Shown in pieces: positions 42,000 through 54,330 of a DNA stretch of 64,000 nucleotides (within the stretch, counting starts at the first letter, position 1; each line of letters opens with the position of its first letter). This DNA is from Paragonimus westermani. Lineage: Eukaryota > Platyhelminthes > Trematoda > Plagiorchiida > Troglotrematidae. The notes below the pieces were generated by a model. It worked only from the letters and a program-made list of their open reading frames with translations, searched no databases and was not told where the DNA came from. The position numbers and the translations under genes were made by a program. The DNA lies in NCBI GenBank assembly GCA_008508345.1, contig QNGE01000870.1, forward strand, positions 74,230-138,229, in the 5' to 3' direction.

Positions 42000-44900
42000 A
42001 GATAATGTTACTAGTAAGCTGACTGAAACCTCGAGTTGAAATTGGTGATCACAACTCGGTTGCACGATGTGGGCGAACCAAGACACCGTAATTTGCAACT
42101 TGCGTCAGTTATGCTGTGGTCACCTTTAAACAGCAGGTTTGAAAATGCCTCTTTTTGGAACCGTTCACATATCGCTCTTGGTCGACCTTCCCCAGCTCCT
42201 CTGGCTGGGACCATCCTTTCTCTTCTTCCTGTTTGTAGTTATCGGTGCAAGTCCACTTACCGCATGAAACTGTTTGTACCAAACTCTGCTTGTGTGTAGT
42301 TAGTGTAAAAGACAAGAATCCCCAATACTGGCCGCTCCACCTTGTACTTTGGGCGTTGTATCGAATCGTCCTGTCGTCTGCTAAAATGTTTAGAAGCGAG
42401 GGTACCGTTCGGTTCCTCTCCATGAGAAGCTGATTTTAATAAACGGAATTCGAAATGCCATAACACGTAATGAATGTAAGCAGTATAATTATAACACCAC
42501 GAACTGATGACGGAAGTTCACACGAAAAGGGAACGTATTGACAATCTACAACTGTAATTAAATTCAGAAAGTCAGCTGTTTCTCCATGTGGTACATTCAC
42601 AAGTAGAGTCAACCTCGACAGAACTCGTCGATTTAGTGTTTAACGCTCGGGCCAGTTAGAAAGTCTTTTACACGATAGGGAGTGATTCTTCAGCGGATAT
42701 GGTTCAGAACATCTGCAAGTTATCTACCAAGCATGTGATACACTGAGCTGTTCATGTGCGGATTCCACTCAATGGCCGTGTTTTTCGGAATACTTCTTAG
42801 CTGTGGTGTACGGGCTGCGATTGGCTTCACTTCTCTGTATTAGACTTTTAAGTTGTGTCCGTGTAAGAATGGCATTTATAGATTCCTTGCGACTTGTTTC
42901 TCCATTGTAGTATTATCCAGCGTACTGGCTAAAACAATGTTACCGGATTTTCTAGCTTAAAGAAAAGTACCACCTGACATCTCCGTTTGTTGTTTCAATG
43001 CACGGTATGTTTTTTCTACCGTTTTCATTCCGTTCGAATGTGAATGATAAATGCACCGAAGTTCGTGCGTTTATTTCGGTTTAAGTTGTCTCAAGTTTGC
43101 TGGCAAGTAGAAATTGGGAAGAGTTTCAAGCCGCTCAACTGTAACCTTGGAGTGTAACATTTGAAAACCAATCTTCCACCTATTTCCCTCCATTCGACCG
43201 TCCCATTCAGAGTATACACATATCACAGTAATCTATCCAATGCCGTTGATCACCTTCGAAGAAATTAGACTACTGTATGTTGAGGGAAAAGATTCTCCAA
43301 AACACATTTTTGTCTTTAACGTCACGTACTTTATATTCCTGCCTTCGGCATCTTTGATTATGCTGAATGCAGAACACGTTATTAGGTCTTGTGTTAGTGT
43401 GATGAAATAGCTACTGAGTGACAGTTCATCTGAGAAAAGCTTCGAACATTCTACCACATCTCCTCTTTCCCTGAAATGATCGATTGAATTGCAGCGATGA
43501 TGTGTTTGTCGGGGACGCGGAAGCACACAACTTCGGATCTTGAGGCTGTTATTTCGGCAAACTCGAAACGCAAGTATTAGCTGTCACTTGCTGCCCGGTG
43601 CTACAGTACTCACCCTGTCCTTCCATTATTTTATTGTGCGACACAAAATTGTTCTTAAAAACAGAAAAGCCTACTGGGTGTGTCTTTGACGGCAAATAAA
43701 CACAGTGGCCGTATGCCCATACCGGAAAATCACAGTCAGAACTTTACAATGGATCTGCGTCTCATTCCGCTTGTTTTTTGGAACGAATGTGGTATAGGTT
43801 TCAGATCCGATCTATGAGATCAGAATGATGAGGTAATTGTCTTGATCACTTACTTTCAGTTACCAATAAACCCTTGCCGATGGTAGCCAACTCCAAAATT
43901 TCTTCAACATTTCTGAACTTCTTCCCCAGTATCATGTGATTTGAATTCAACACTCAGGCTGCGCAAAGCTTTGAAAATTCTACCCGTAGGACGACGAACT
44001 TGAACAAAAGTTCTACGGCTGTTGAGTACCACTGTAATCTACAAAACTTCTCACGATAACCTTATACGGCGCAAACTGGCTGCCATCATAGTGTGCACAA
44101 AAGTGCGTGCTTGAAACACTGTTTAATCGCTTGGTTTGCGGAAGCACGACCTCTTAGTTTAACTCTGGTTGCATGTCGACCGGCTGATTGGTTAATTGTA
44201 ATGTACACAACCCTGACTGTCAGACTGCGTCATGCCTTGTAGCCAAACTTCGGCAAAATTGCCGCCCGCTGTTAGCGCCACATTTTTACTGAGCAATTTA
44301 CTGTCCGCTACTGGCTATCTATCGGTGCATCAAGGGTTGTTTGGCCTAGCTATGAACGCTACATTCTTGGCATGGTCCATTTAGCCGTATGCGAGCCAAC
44401 TTTATTAATGGCGCCGTTGAGCAGACTGGGTAGCTCACCAGTGTTGGCCACCATCAAACCTAGGATAAATCATTCTTCCCAGCAGTAATGCCGCTCACAT
44501 ACAATGTGATTGGGTCAGATTGCTGATCGCGCATGAAAAAGGAAATAAATGATTACAGTTTTAAACAGCGAGCAGAACTGAATGATTATTCATTGCATGT
44601 GTTTGACTATCTGCTAGGATGGAATGCCAAAACTTCCGATGTTTCATCCGAGCTGGCAATCCGTACATAATGAGGAATGTCCATGGTTTGATGTGTAGAT
44701 CTTTGCGTACCGCTGTACAACTTGCAGTCAGCCGGCCGGCCGAGCTTTGTTATACGTGCAGTGAGCTAAGTGACCTCGGTAGGTCTAGTAGATTGAGGTG
44801 CAGCGCGGTAGCTCACTCAACTGTCAAAATCCCCAGTGACGTAAAACTTAAGAACTTGACATTCTTAAGTGGGGTGGTGTTAAAAGTAATTGGTGTTAGT

Positions 44901-46044
44901 AGAAGGCAGAAACACAGTGCGATTCATCATACAGAGTGTCGTCGGTGTCGAGAAAAAGAACAGCAAAGTGGCAACCTCGAAACGCCTGAAAAATGTTACT
45001 CGAATTCCATCGTTGTTAGCACTGTTTGACAGTGGTTCCTTTCTGCTCCGGTAATGACAGAACAAGTGCAACAGTGCTCTGCAGAATTGCAGACGTATGG
45101 TCTTGAGGCACGAGGAACAGATGGGTGAGGCTGTTCAAAATTAGACGGTACGTTTGCGAGAAAAAGTTACGTACAATAGATGCAGAAATCGACCTCAGAT
45201 GTGCAACATAATGGGTATTATCATTGGACTGGTTTTCATTTTATCTATACTTAATAAACTTCACCGTTTATAACCTACAAATATGTACGAGGAGTGACGT
45301 TAATAACGAGGAATCCCACTGTAGATTGTTCTGGTGCTCTACTGGTAATGGCGGTCAGGTTGTGATCAGGTGATCCGCAATCATACTCTCTTCTTGTTTC
45401 GTTATCAAAGTTTGTCGTTATTTCTCCAGGTTTCACTTGAAGCTGTCGACTTTAATGTTTCAAGAAACTGTCATTCTTGAGTGGTGTATCTGTAGAAATG
45501 GTTGATAAAATATTCGCAATCTCATTTTATTCCAAGCTAAAGTTTGGGGTTTGACATCACCGACTTTAGGCACCTACCCTTACCGATGCACTCACAGATG
45601 TTGGTAACTGACTGAGAATGTACTTAGTATAGCCTTGTCATTCATGCAGAAACCGAGTTTTCGAAAAAATCTGGTACGTAATATTGCATATATATCTTAT
45701 CGGTCAATCAATATACCCAGGTCATTCTACCGCATTCCACCAACGTCAAAAAAGGAGTATCCCAATAAAATTGGTATAATTTGCCACTGTCATCGTTTCT
45801 AAAATCAACCTGTGAACTTTAATATCCCTGTCAGTCAAGCAGTCAAAATTTTGCAAGGTGAACTGTAAGCATTTTCATTGTAAACAGTGGAATAGGTTGG
45901 TTTTTATGGCAGACAGACTGGTTTGTGGCCGGTCCACGTAGGTGTATTGCTTTAGAAAATCAACCACAGGTCTGAACGAGTTAATCGCAACAACCTCAGT
46001 GAATCTTGACAACCGTAAGTGTGATGACACTACGATCGTGAAGA
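42000..46044. other. Unassigned stretch
   Basis: Open frames up to 136 codons (44619-45029, +) without recognisable motifs. The minus frames at 42011-42466, upstream of the GIY-YIG tail, may be PLE remains but no RT motif is readable. Confidence 0.35.
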
Positions 46045-46300
46045 TTAACGCAACTTCACACTGACAAGTTGACAGGATGTGTCTTCCGACCGATGAAGGG
46101 GATGATTACAGTTTTCCGTAGCTAGTGTAACGTTATGACGCTCGATTATGAGCCCACCTGATTGTTTATCTCCTACTTGAAGTCGATTGTCTACCGGTTC
46201 TGTGTGCGTTTTTGCTCCGTTACATGAGAATTGATATACGCCGTGTGATTTGGTGCTAACAAATTGGTCTCCTTTGATTGTCAACATTTTTCAAGCGGCT
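46045..46300 (-). mobile_element. Possible decayed GIY-YIG fragment
   Basis: Minus-strand peptide STKSHGVYQFSCNGAKTHTE then NRLQVG resembles the start of a PLE GIY-YIG domain (VY.F.C.CGA.YIGRT.R.L..R). The YIG core is replaced and no other motif supports it. Confidence 0.25.
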
Positions 46301-47689
46301 CAGGTACGCTATCATGCGGATAAATCAACTTTTGACTGTGATAAGAATGAATGGCGACCGTTGTCACGCATAATTGTGCTAACTAAGTGAACAGAGTATC
46401 TTGCAGTGTTCACTCGGTGTGGATCTGATATACACGTGAAGTAAGTTATCCTTCTTCGGATTCAGAAAACCTTTGCTTATATCCTGTAACTGAGAAGGCA
46501 CTCCCCTTGAGTGAACAAACTGTGTCGTTGATGTTCATGTTGCGGTGCCGCTTGTCTACTTGGTCACCACAGTACGGTTCGTCCATCCAGTCACGACCTA
46601 TCGATTCTGCAAGTAACCCTCATTCGTCCGTTCTGTTTAACACGTTGTCATCCAGCATGAAATGTTAGCTGATAAAGGCAAAAATCCAGTAGCCGATCGC
46701 AGCATAAAAAGTAAGCAGATGGACCGTAATTAGATAACAGGAGATGGGATAAAAGGGCGCACTTGATGATGTGTACTAGAGTAGGCAATTCAGTGTTTGT
46801 ATGATCATTTCCATCGTGCACGGTGAAGACAGTTCGATTCACACATAGTTTAATCGAAGGAGTTGATTTTCTTCGATTACCTCTCATGGAGTGCAAGCCT
46901 TTGTGGCTGACTGCACACAGATTCGATCTTAACGTTCCATCTAGAAGTACTGTGTATTTAAAGACAATTTCTCAGCCTACTGGTGTAACAACATTCCTAA
47001 TTTAATATGCTCTAACAATACCGACTCCTTCCTTTGGTTCATCTGTTTAACTGATCAACAGTTTATTCGTCATTTTCATTACTTTCACATCCGAGATCAC
47101 TGCTTTCGAGGATATGGCAGGAAAAGAAACGAAAACTTATCTAGGAGTTTATCAGTGAAATATAAACAAGAATCGGTATAGTAAACCGCATCAGAGTTAA
47201 ACCGAGGCTGTATTCGTGGGGCAAACCTAAATCTGAGAGCACATTTTCTGAGCAGCGGTGAATCATATTTATGTTTAAGCGACCAATCGGAAGAAAACGA
47301 ACGAAGACGTACGGGCTCACGTCAAACTTCAAGGTGGCGGTGACTCGCAGGTATCCCGAAATGGTCACCTAGACAATTGATACGAAGGAAGAAGCTCACG
47401 CGGATGAATAGGTAGCCAGTCTAGATAAAGATGTGCACACTGCTGTCCAACGGTGTTCATTGCTTCTGGCAATTACTTTATTCAACAGTGAATAATAGAA
47501 TCGTTTGAGTTAGAATACATAAGGTTCACTTGTTTGCCTGCATCGTTCATCCCACAATGAACTGTTGCCCTCCTAAACTGAATACAAGCTAACATTCTAT
47601 ACAATTCGATGCGCCTTTTTTGCTTATCACTTAACGAGTTCGTTTCGGCTTATTCGTTCACCCATTTTGGTATGACGGTAAAGTTCGTT

Positions 47690-47968
47690 CTAACTAACAC
47701 CAATTAAATTGGTGGTATTTTCCGTAATTTTAGCCAGGTGGTGGTCCCAGAACGAATGAGTCTGTTTCACAAGTTTACAAGCTATAGACGACTGGGTCGC
47801 GCACATGTGGTACGGATGCATGTGAGTTCCCACGACTAAGGTGAGTGTGATGTAACGCGGCAGCCATAGTTTAGTGTACTCTACGGCGATGTAACTCCGT
47901 CCAATTAGGCAATGACATGAACTGTTGAAGACAACTTTGATCTGTGATGTATCCGAGGACTGTGACAT
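47690..47968 (-). mobile_element. GIY-YIG tail fragment of a Penelope-like element, family 2
   Basis: A 92-codon open frame on the minus strand contains FNSSCHCLIGRSYIAVEYTK, LPRYITLTL and ATQSSIACKLVKQTHSFW. This follows the family-2 pattern F.C.C...(Y)IGRS.R..E.R..EHLP.....SSIA.HLV..GH, with the tyrosine of YIG changed to leucine and the GH changed to TH. The upstream RT was not recognised. Confidence 0.6.
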
Positions 47969-48829
47969 TGGGCTTCAGCAGTGTTATGTTAACGGTGCTG
48001 AATTTCTCTTAGGAGGGGTTTCATTGTGAAAGCGTATTTCCACTCCGATGTCTCAATGAGTCGCGACCGGCTTGCGATATTCCCGTCTGCTGAGTAATCA
48101 TATTGATCACTTTCGAGTTTTCAGGTGGTTTGTGTTTTTCAGTCGTACTTGTGTCAGTTAAATAGGGACTAAACGCATCATTCCGGGTGGGCTGTCATCC
48201 TTCTTTACTTTATTCTTTAGCCTGTAACCCTCAATATCCGCTTATCATCACATTCTTCTTGGAATAACCCCATGATTATATCCAGTCACGTGGTGCGGTA
48301 GTTATTTCAGCCTTCCATGTTCATCAGCTGTATTTATTCAAGTATTTTATGGACCAGGAGTAATTGACGAACACTGCCACCAACCGCTTGTCATAATCTC
48401 TCGATCCGTTCCTGTACCATGGTTGATGCAACCTGGTACTGATGGACGTACAGAAAGTCTTGTTTATCAGTATCGAATTAGCCTGGTAACTGATGCGCAC
48501 TTATGTATGCGTTCTTGATTGTGGTTGTTAATTTTTTTTGACTTCATACTGCAGAATGTACCTGATGAGATACAGTGAAGTGTGTTGGAGACATACAACG
48601 TGCAAAAGCTGTTTAAGTTCCACGTTCAAGTTTCCCTAATCTTGCGTATTGCTGATGCATTGTTCTATCTCGTCTATTTATTTTGTCACCTCTAGATGGC
48701 AGGTGTAAAGTATTCCGTTTATTTTCCACACACAGCTTTGCTTTCATTGGTCTTACTAGTGATGTCGTTTGTATTCACATTGAACACTATCTACACTTGA
48801 TCACAGCCTTCCCATTCGGATGAGTCTGT

Positions 48830-48985
48830 TGGCTAGCGCATTTCGTAAGGAAGCACTAGACTTGAGTTTCGTTCTTATTTGAACACATCAGTAATGCACA
48901 TCATTGTCCAGACTAGAGTTTGCAGTCCGACTCCCGTGCTTGTGAGACTGGCGTGTTGATTATAAAACCATTATGGGTAATGTTC
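48830..48985 (-). repeat. tRNA-derived-SINE-like repeat, copy 2
   Basis: Same unit as 10040-10205; plus-strand blocks GCACTAGACTTGAGTTTCG, CATTGTCCAGACT and GTGAGACTGGCGTG. It abuts the RT relic that begins at about 48985. Confidence 0.45.
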
Positions 48986-50010
48986 AGCTTGCATGATCAT
49001 TTCGAGAGGGAAGAATGTTGACCGTAGTTTTACCTTGTGACGGATCTAGGAGCATCACCATTCGTATAGAAAGTCGACGGTGGTGGTCTTTCTAGACTTA
49101 CAGTCTACTTTCCATTCAATTGCTCGTAACGTTCTCTGAAACTACCCTGTTCGCACGGGATTTCAACAGGAATACGTGAATCTGTTGACGTCACTGTATG
49201 TCCAATCTTTTTGTACGGTGAGGGTTTATGGACAACTGTTTCGGGCGTTCGTCACTTCTGGTGGCGTTCTTCATAAATGTCTAATCTCCCCCCATCTGTT
49301 CAAATTTGTCACGGATGACATTTTGGTAAGTGCGCTTGAAGAACTCAGTGAGCCTGATGCTGAGATTATACGGACAATATTGTCTTACTCGACCTCTCTA
49401 TAAAAACTGTTCGGACCCCCATGCTGAACTTGGAGAGTGGGCGGCCTGGTTTGTATGGAATACTCTTCGCATCTTCAAGCCTGGGGTATTCTCACTCCCA
49501 CTTTGTTTATTGCAGGCAATTCATTGGAGACTGTGAGCATATTCACATACTTGGGTAGCACTATCTCGTCAACTTGTTACATTGTTGATGAGATATCAGC
49601 GAAGATATCAGTGACGTGAGTTGCTTTGTCAACGGACGTCATCTGTGACACCAAAAAGGTGTCTAGCTGTCGCCAAAAGTAAGGGTGTTTAATCACGTTC
49701 ACCGAAGCGTATTCCGGAACGCTAATGATGCGCGAATAATTGGTCAACCAATCACGTTGCGCAGCCTGTGATGGTTTGGTCACGTTTACCGTACTGAACA
49801 CTACATACTGAGACAACCAGAAGTTGGGTAAGATTGCGGGGTAGTCAGGGGACATCGTGATCACGAAATATGAAGGCAGTGATTGCTCCGTTGAGTAGAG
49901 TGGGTAGGTGTCGCCCACCTGGCTGGGGTCCTCGTGACCATTCAACCCGCAGGTTCGTTATCCAAGGTGGCGAGTGTGCCACAGTCAGTGGCCTGCTTGA
50001 ATTCATACCA
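48985..50010 (+). mobile_element. Endonuclease-RT family RT to tail relic
   Basis: Plus strand, colinear with the family: a KNVDRSFTL block (GRGC.DQ.FTL), YRKSTVVVFLDLQSTFHSIA (motif A), NLLTSLYVQSFCTVRVYGQL then FRAFVTSGGVLHKCLISPHL (SGVRQGCPLSPFLF) and FVTDDILVSALEEL. After a deletion that removes YADD come NSLETVSIFTYLGSTISST, VDEISAKIS and, at 49880, LSRVGRCRPPGWGPRD. It has several frameshifts and stops. The longest clean piece is 75 codons (49176-49403). Confidence 0.85.
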
Positions 50011-52507
50011 TTTCTAATTCTCCCATTTAATTTTTTTAAAACACTTTCAGCGATGTTTTCTTCTTGGACATTTTAAGTCATTGTTGAGATGAGCGGCGGT
50101 CCAGACCAAAGTACGTTCCGGTCAGGCTGGTGGCTGTTGTTATGATGATGCAGAGTATGAGATCCTATCATTTCATAATATTAATTGACTTTTTAATTGC
50201 TCCCAACTTACACGTTGATGTGGTCAGACATTTCCCCCACTTATCACGAATTCTTTTTAATCCCAACATCGGTAGTGAAATCAATTCAATTTATTTGAAT
50301 GAATTATACTTTTTGAATAAGCTTGGGAGGAGACTTAACTCCACACCACCGACACTCAATTTGTTATTAGAACAACGTTCACTAAACGCGAGAACTGACA
50401 GAACACGTTCAATGAAGATGCTTCCATCACTTAGCACATACGTTCTCGAGTCAGTTGTGAATTCCCGACATTCATATAATTAGAGCCTATGCTGGGGTCG
50501 AACCAGAATAGATCTAGTAGTTAGAGCCAAGGAGATTTCTGTTTACTAGTGATTGACTGGAAGTGCACTACGAAGGCATGACCAGATTTGTTTTCCCGCC
50601 ATGTTTGACAAACAGAACATAATGGTTCTTTATTAGGCAGACGACAAGTTATATCAGTTGTGACATTTCGTACACAACTTCCCTGTTATATTCTGAAGAG
50701 ATAAATAATAACCAGTCAAATATACAGATGTAAAACCAGTATACTGGGCTGTTATAACACAGCATTTAATGCACTTGCGCTGCATATCAGAGCAGTCAAG
50801 CCCATGAGCTAGCGGCAAGCAGACGATCCTTCAGTTGACAATCGATACGGCGAATCAGCTAAGTAACTCGTTGTAAATTCGCTTACACTGAAATGCATAT
50901 GCGAATGTTACTAGACTGTTTTGAAAATTCGGCAGCGCTTTTAACCAGTAATCGTAACTGAAAAAATGGAACACTTTGTAGGTATTAACGCATTTATGTT
51001 CTACGGATTGTTTCACAATTTCGTCACTGGGGAACGACATCGTTTGAGTAGGAACCATCAGTACAGACGAACGTTCACCCTTTTCACTTTTTAAAGGCAT
51101 GTGACCATTTAGTGTTTGTATTATATTCCATCCCATTTTTTGTCGTCATGCCGAATTATGTCAAATCACGCCATATATGTTTATGTGATACACTAAATAT
51201 GGCACACTGTTGAATAAGTTCTCCTAGACTCGAATGTAGGTTCGTCTTGCAACAACGGTGATTAGTGATCTGTTAAATCAACCAAACCCTGGAGTGTATT
51301 CCAACCCCATTGTTCTGCAGTATCAATTGTACCCTTAGTATTCCGTTTAACTCCCAAGAGCGTTTGGCATTTTATGAGTATAGTTAATTGCTGGTCAGTT
51401 AAGTTTCTGATTTCGGTAGCTGTTTTAATTTGAGACGAGTCAACCTCGAATACTGATTGTGGGTGTCGTTCAGTCACTGAAATGTGACAGTCTGTTCTAA
51501 AAAATGGTCATATTCCTGCATGGGAACTGGTCTTCCTTAGCCAGCGCCCCATAGTTTGTTCGACTTGACTTCATGAACAAGTGTTTTTGTCAGTCATATT
51601 GCTCAAATGAGATTACAGATGTGTGATGTCGGACATTAAATCGGAGGTTAATGTTGAATGTGGATTCCGTTTTTCGATAGGCAGAAATTTTTGTTCAGGG
51701 TATCAGATAGAAATTGCACCAGGTTTCACATTCTTCATTCAGCACCAGCCTACCACGTTAGTCAAAATACTACTTTAATAGTCATTAGGTTATTTTTAAC
51801 TGACACGTTAACGAACTTTTTGGCGCATCTAAAAAAATGTATCGTTGAATTCTCCACACCATTAACTTGACCAAACATTATGCTTTTCATCCTGTAACAG
51901 ATCGATGCACTCTAATTTTTCAGGTCAGGTTTGATAGATCAGATTACGCTTGATGTTCAGAAGTGATCCCTGACTCAATGTAGATCCTTTTGTTTGTCGC
52001 ACAGTGTATCTGTTGATAGAACTCAGTGCCTGGTTAATCTGTTTTCGACTTTAACTTGGAAAATACACACTTGTTGGAATCTATAGTAATTCACCTCAAA
52101 TACCTACTTTATGTGATTGTTGAATACGGTAAGAACTGCCCACCCGGGGTGGCGAGATTAACGTTGAATTCGCTGAGGCGAGATTACTTCTAAAAACTAG
52201 CTTAAGAGGTAAAATTAAATGTGACGTTAACTGTGGTCCTCATAAGTCTGTTTATCACACTAATAATAATCATGTAGCTGAATCAAGACGGACATCTTTC
52301 AAGAGCAGAGTATAAGCTATTTCTCCTCGCCACCTATAACATTTTACTACGTTAAAGAAACCTTTGTTACTATTAATAAGTAGTCGACAGTTTGCGATTC
52401 ATTTGCGTCATTTTCGCATCCAGAATAAAGTCACACTTTGCTATAAAGTTCAAATTAGACGCCTTGATAATAGATTTTATACAGATATCTTTAGTTGGAC
52501 AAATACA
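50011..52507. other. Unassigned stretch between the RT relic and the PLE
   Basis: A 117-codon frame at 50130-50483 (+) ends near a GGTCGAACC box-B-like site (about 50500). Nothing else is recognised except the hairpin at 52.1 kb. Confidence 0.35.
52125..52170 (+). other. GC-rich hairpin, possibly a decayed hammerhead, upstream of the PLE
   Basis: AAGAACTGCCCACCCGGGGTGGCGAGATT forms a short CCACC/GGTGG stem with GAGA in place of GAAA. It sits about 430 bp upstream of the PLE RT, where a PLE pseudo-LTR ribozyme would be expected. The CTGANGA box is not intact. Confidence 0.25.
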
Positions 52508-52543
52508 TGTATACATAAATATATACATATATATATATATAAG
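52508..52543. repeat. (AT)n microsatellite at the 5' edge of the PLE
   Basis: A TATACATA run ending in a pure AT tract, directly before recognisable PLE sequence. Confidence 0.9.
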
Positions 52544-52552
52544 TAAAGCGCT

Positions 52553-54190
52553 GAGGACACTTAGGAAGAACGACCATATTGAACAGACAAGATTATAAAG
52601 AAAAAGCGAACGATCTCCCAAAAGACTCCACAACGTATGAACATGTCACAGGGGAACCTACGAAAAGTCTGAGAGCTCTGATCATCAAAACTGTGACAGC
52701 TCTCAAGAAAAAGTAATCACTCACAGAGGAACAGGCTAAACACCTTAGACCAATTGAGGGACCAGTGCCACGATTATACGGGCTACCAAAGGTCCACAAG
52801 GATCAAACACCAGTGAGACCAATCGTTGTATCCAGGACGGCCCCAAACTACCAAGTGGCGAAGTTCCTCTTTCGTATTCTCCGACCGTGTTTACCTCACG
52901 ACAACCACGACGCAAACAGCTCAGCAGATTTCCTGAGACAGATTAAGGGCCTAGAATTGGAAGAAGACGATGCACTGGTTTCCTTCGATGTTACGTTGCT
53001 TTTCACTAACATACCGAAGGAACTTGCGGCAGAAAGTATGAAGCACCTTATAAGTAAGGACGACAGCCTCCGCAATAGAACGAATCTCTCTATAAAGGAA
53101 TCGATTCAGTTACTGCAGCTCTGCATGGAGACTTACTTACAATTTGACGGCCGAGTCTACTTGCAAAAGAGAGGCACACCAATGGGATCACCTATATCAG
53201 GATTGCTTGCTGATGCCGTAATGAAACATTTCGAATCTGAAGCCTTCCAGACATTCAAACCTAAGGTGTGGCTCCGATATGGGATTGATACATTTGTTGT
53301 TTTACCTCAGACTCAGCTTGACCAGTTCCACAGCTGTCTGAATAACGTAATAGATGGGATAACCTTTACACGCGAGAAAGAAGAGAACTCACACCTGGCG
53401 TTTATCGATGTACTGATCATAAGACGACCTGATGACAAACTTGAAACCACTGTCTATCGTAAACCGACAACAACTGATATCATTCTCAGATTCGATAGCA
53501 ATCATCCAGCATGTCACCTCAAAAGCTGTGTGTGAACATTATTTCGACGTGCAGACACGCACTGTAGCTCGCCCGAACTCAGAAGACAGGAATGAAAACA
53601 CTTGTTCAAACTGTTTGCTTCTAATGGATACCCCAGTAGTTTCATAAAGGCATCTATCAGATGGCCCACAAGAAGTGAATGTGAAAAACCTAGAACACGA
53701 ATGACATTGCCATATATTCACGGCACATATGAAGCAATACAAAGGATGCTGCAACCACTGGGCATCCAAGTATCACACAAGCCAAACTCAACACTCCGTT
53801 CGGCTCTGATGAACGCTAAGCATCATGTAGAACCACACGAACAGTCTGGCGTAGTCTACGCGATTCTATGCCTCGGGTGTGACCAACAGTATGTGGGGGA
53901 GACAGGCAAACAGCTGTGCACACGCGTGCACGACGTGCAATGCGACGAGCCGACTCTAGATCACAACTGTGACACTACTGCGCGGACACTGGTCACGAGG
54001 TCAACATACACCATGCGAAGGTGGTCGCGCGGGCGAAAATGAAAGGGGAACGGCTTGTACTCGAAGCTCTCTATTCGCGGAATTCGTTCAATCGACACGT
54101 TGACATAGACAGCCACTACGTCAGCATCGTTGACAGTGAAACGAAAAGCCAGAGAAGACAGACGTACAGGCGGACACGGTGAGCGGTAGA
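52553..54190 (+). mobile_element. Penelope-like element, 5'-truncated, RT plus GIY-YIG endonuclease
   Basis: PLEs encode an RT related to telomerase and a C-terminal GIY-YIG nuclease. Order here: LNRQDYKEKANDLPKDSTTY (about 52579); an in-frame stop near 52713; then an open frame of 256 codons at 52765-53535 with RLYGLPKVHKDQTPVRPIV, SFDVTLLFTNIP (motif A, Asp present), KRGTPMGSPISGL (motif B) and WLRYGIDTFVV where WLRYVDDTF is expected. FIDVLIIRR and TTVYRKPT end the RT. After a stop, 53602-54042 carries the connector and [20 protein letters not shown], the GIY-YIG core. After another frameshift, RLVLEALYSRNSFNRHVDID ends the domain. The lost Asp of YVDD plus the breaks make it a pseudogene. 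Confidence 0.95.
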
Positions 54191-54232
54191 ACAATCTCAT
54201 TCCGACACATTTATTTGTTTGATAACGGATCC

Positions 54233-54300
54233 TAGTGTGGATTTGAACGGTCACAATAAATCGTTCACCACTCAGTGTCTGCCCTCTTTTTCGATTAATT
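54233..54300 (+). repeat. PLE 3' flank unit shared with 18702-18763
   Basis: Directly follows the PLE 3' end (GATAACGGATCC). Shares TGTGGATTTGAA, GTCACAATAA and ACTCAGTGT with the other locus and is followed by TA repeats in both. Confidence 0.6.
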
Positions 54301-54301
54301 T

Positions 54302-54330
54302 AAATATATATGTATATACATATATATACA
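54302..54330. repeat. (TA)n-rich microsatellite at the 3' edge of the PLE
   Basis: An imperfect ATATATGTATATACATATATA tract; with 52508-52543 it brackets the PLE. Confidence 0.85.

Noticed and set aside
44619..45029. 136-codon plus-strand frame
   Set aside because: No recognisable domain, no convincing splice borders, and low-order similarity to repeats; left unannotated as a gene.
49577..49945. 122-codon minus-strand frame
   Set aside because: It lies opposite the RT relic whose plus-strand motifs (YLGST.S, GWGPRD) are colinear with the family.
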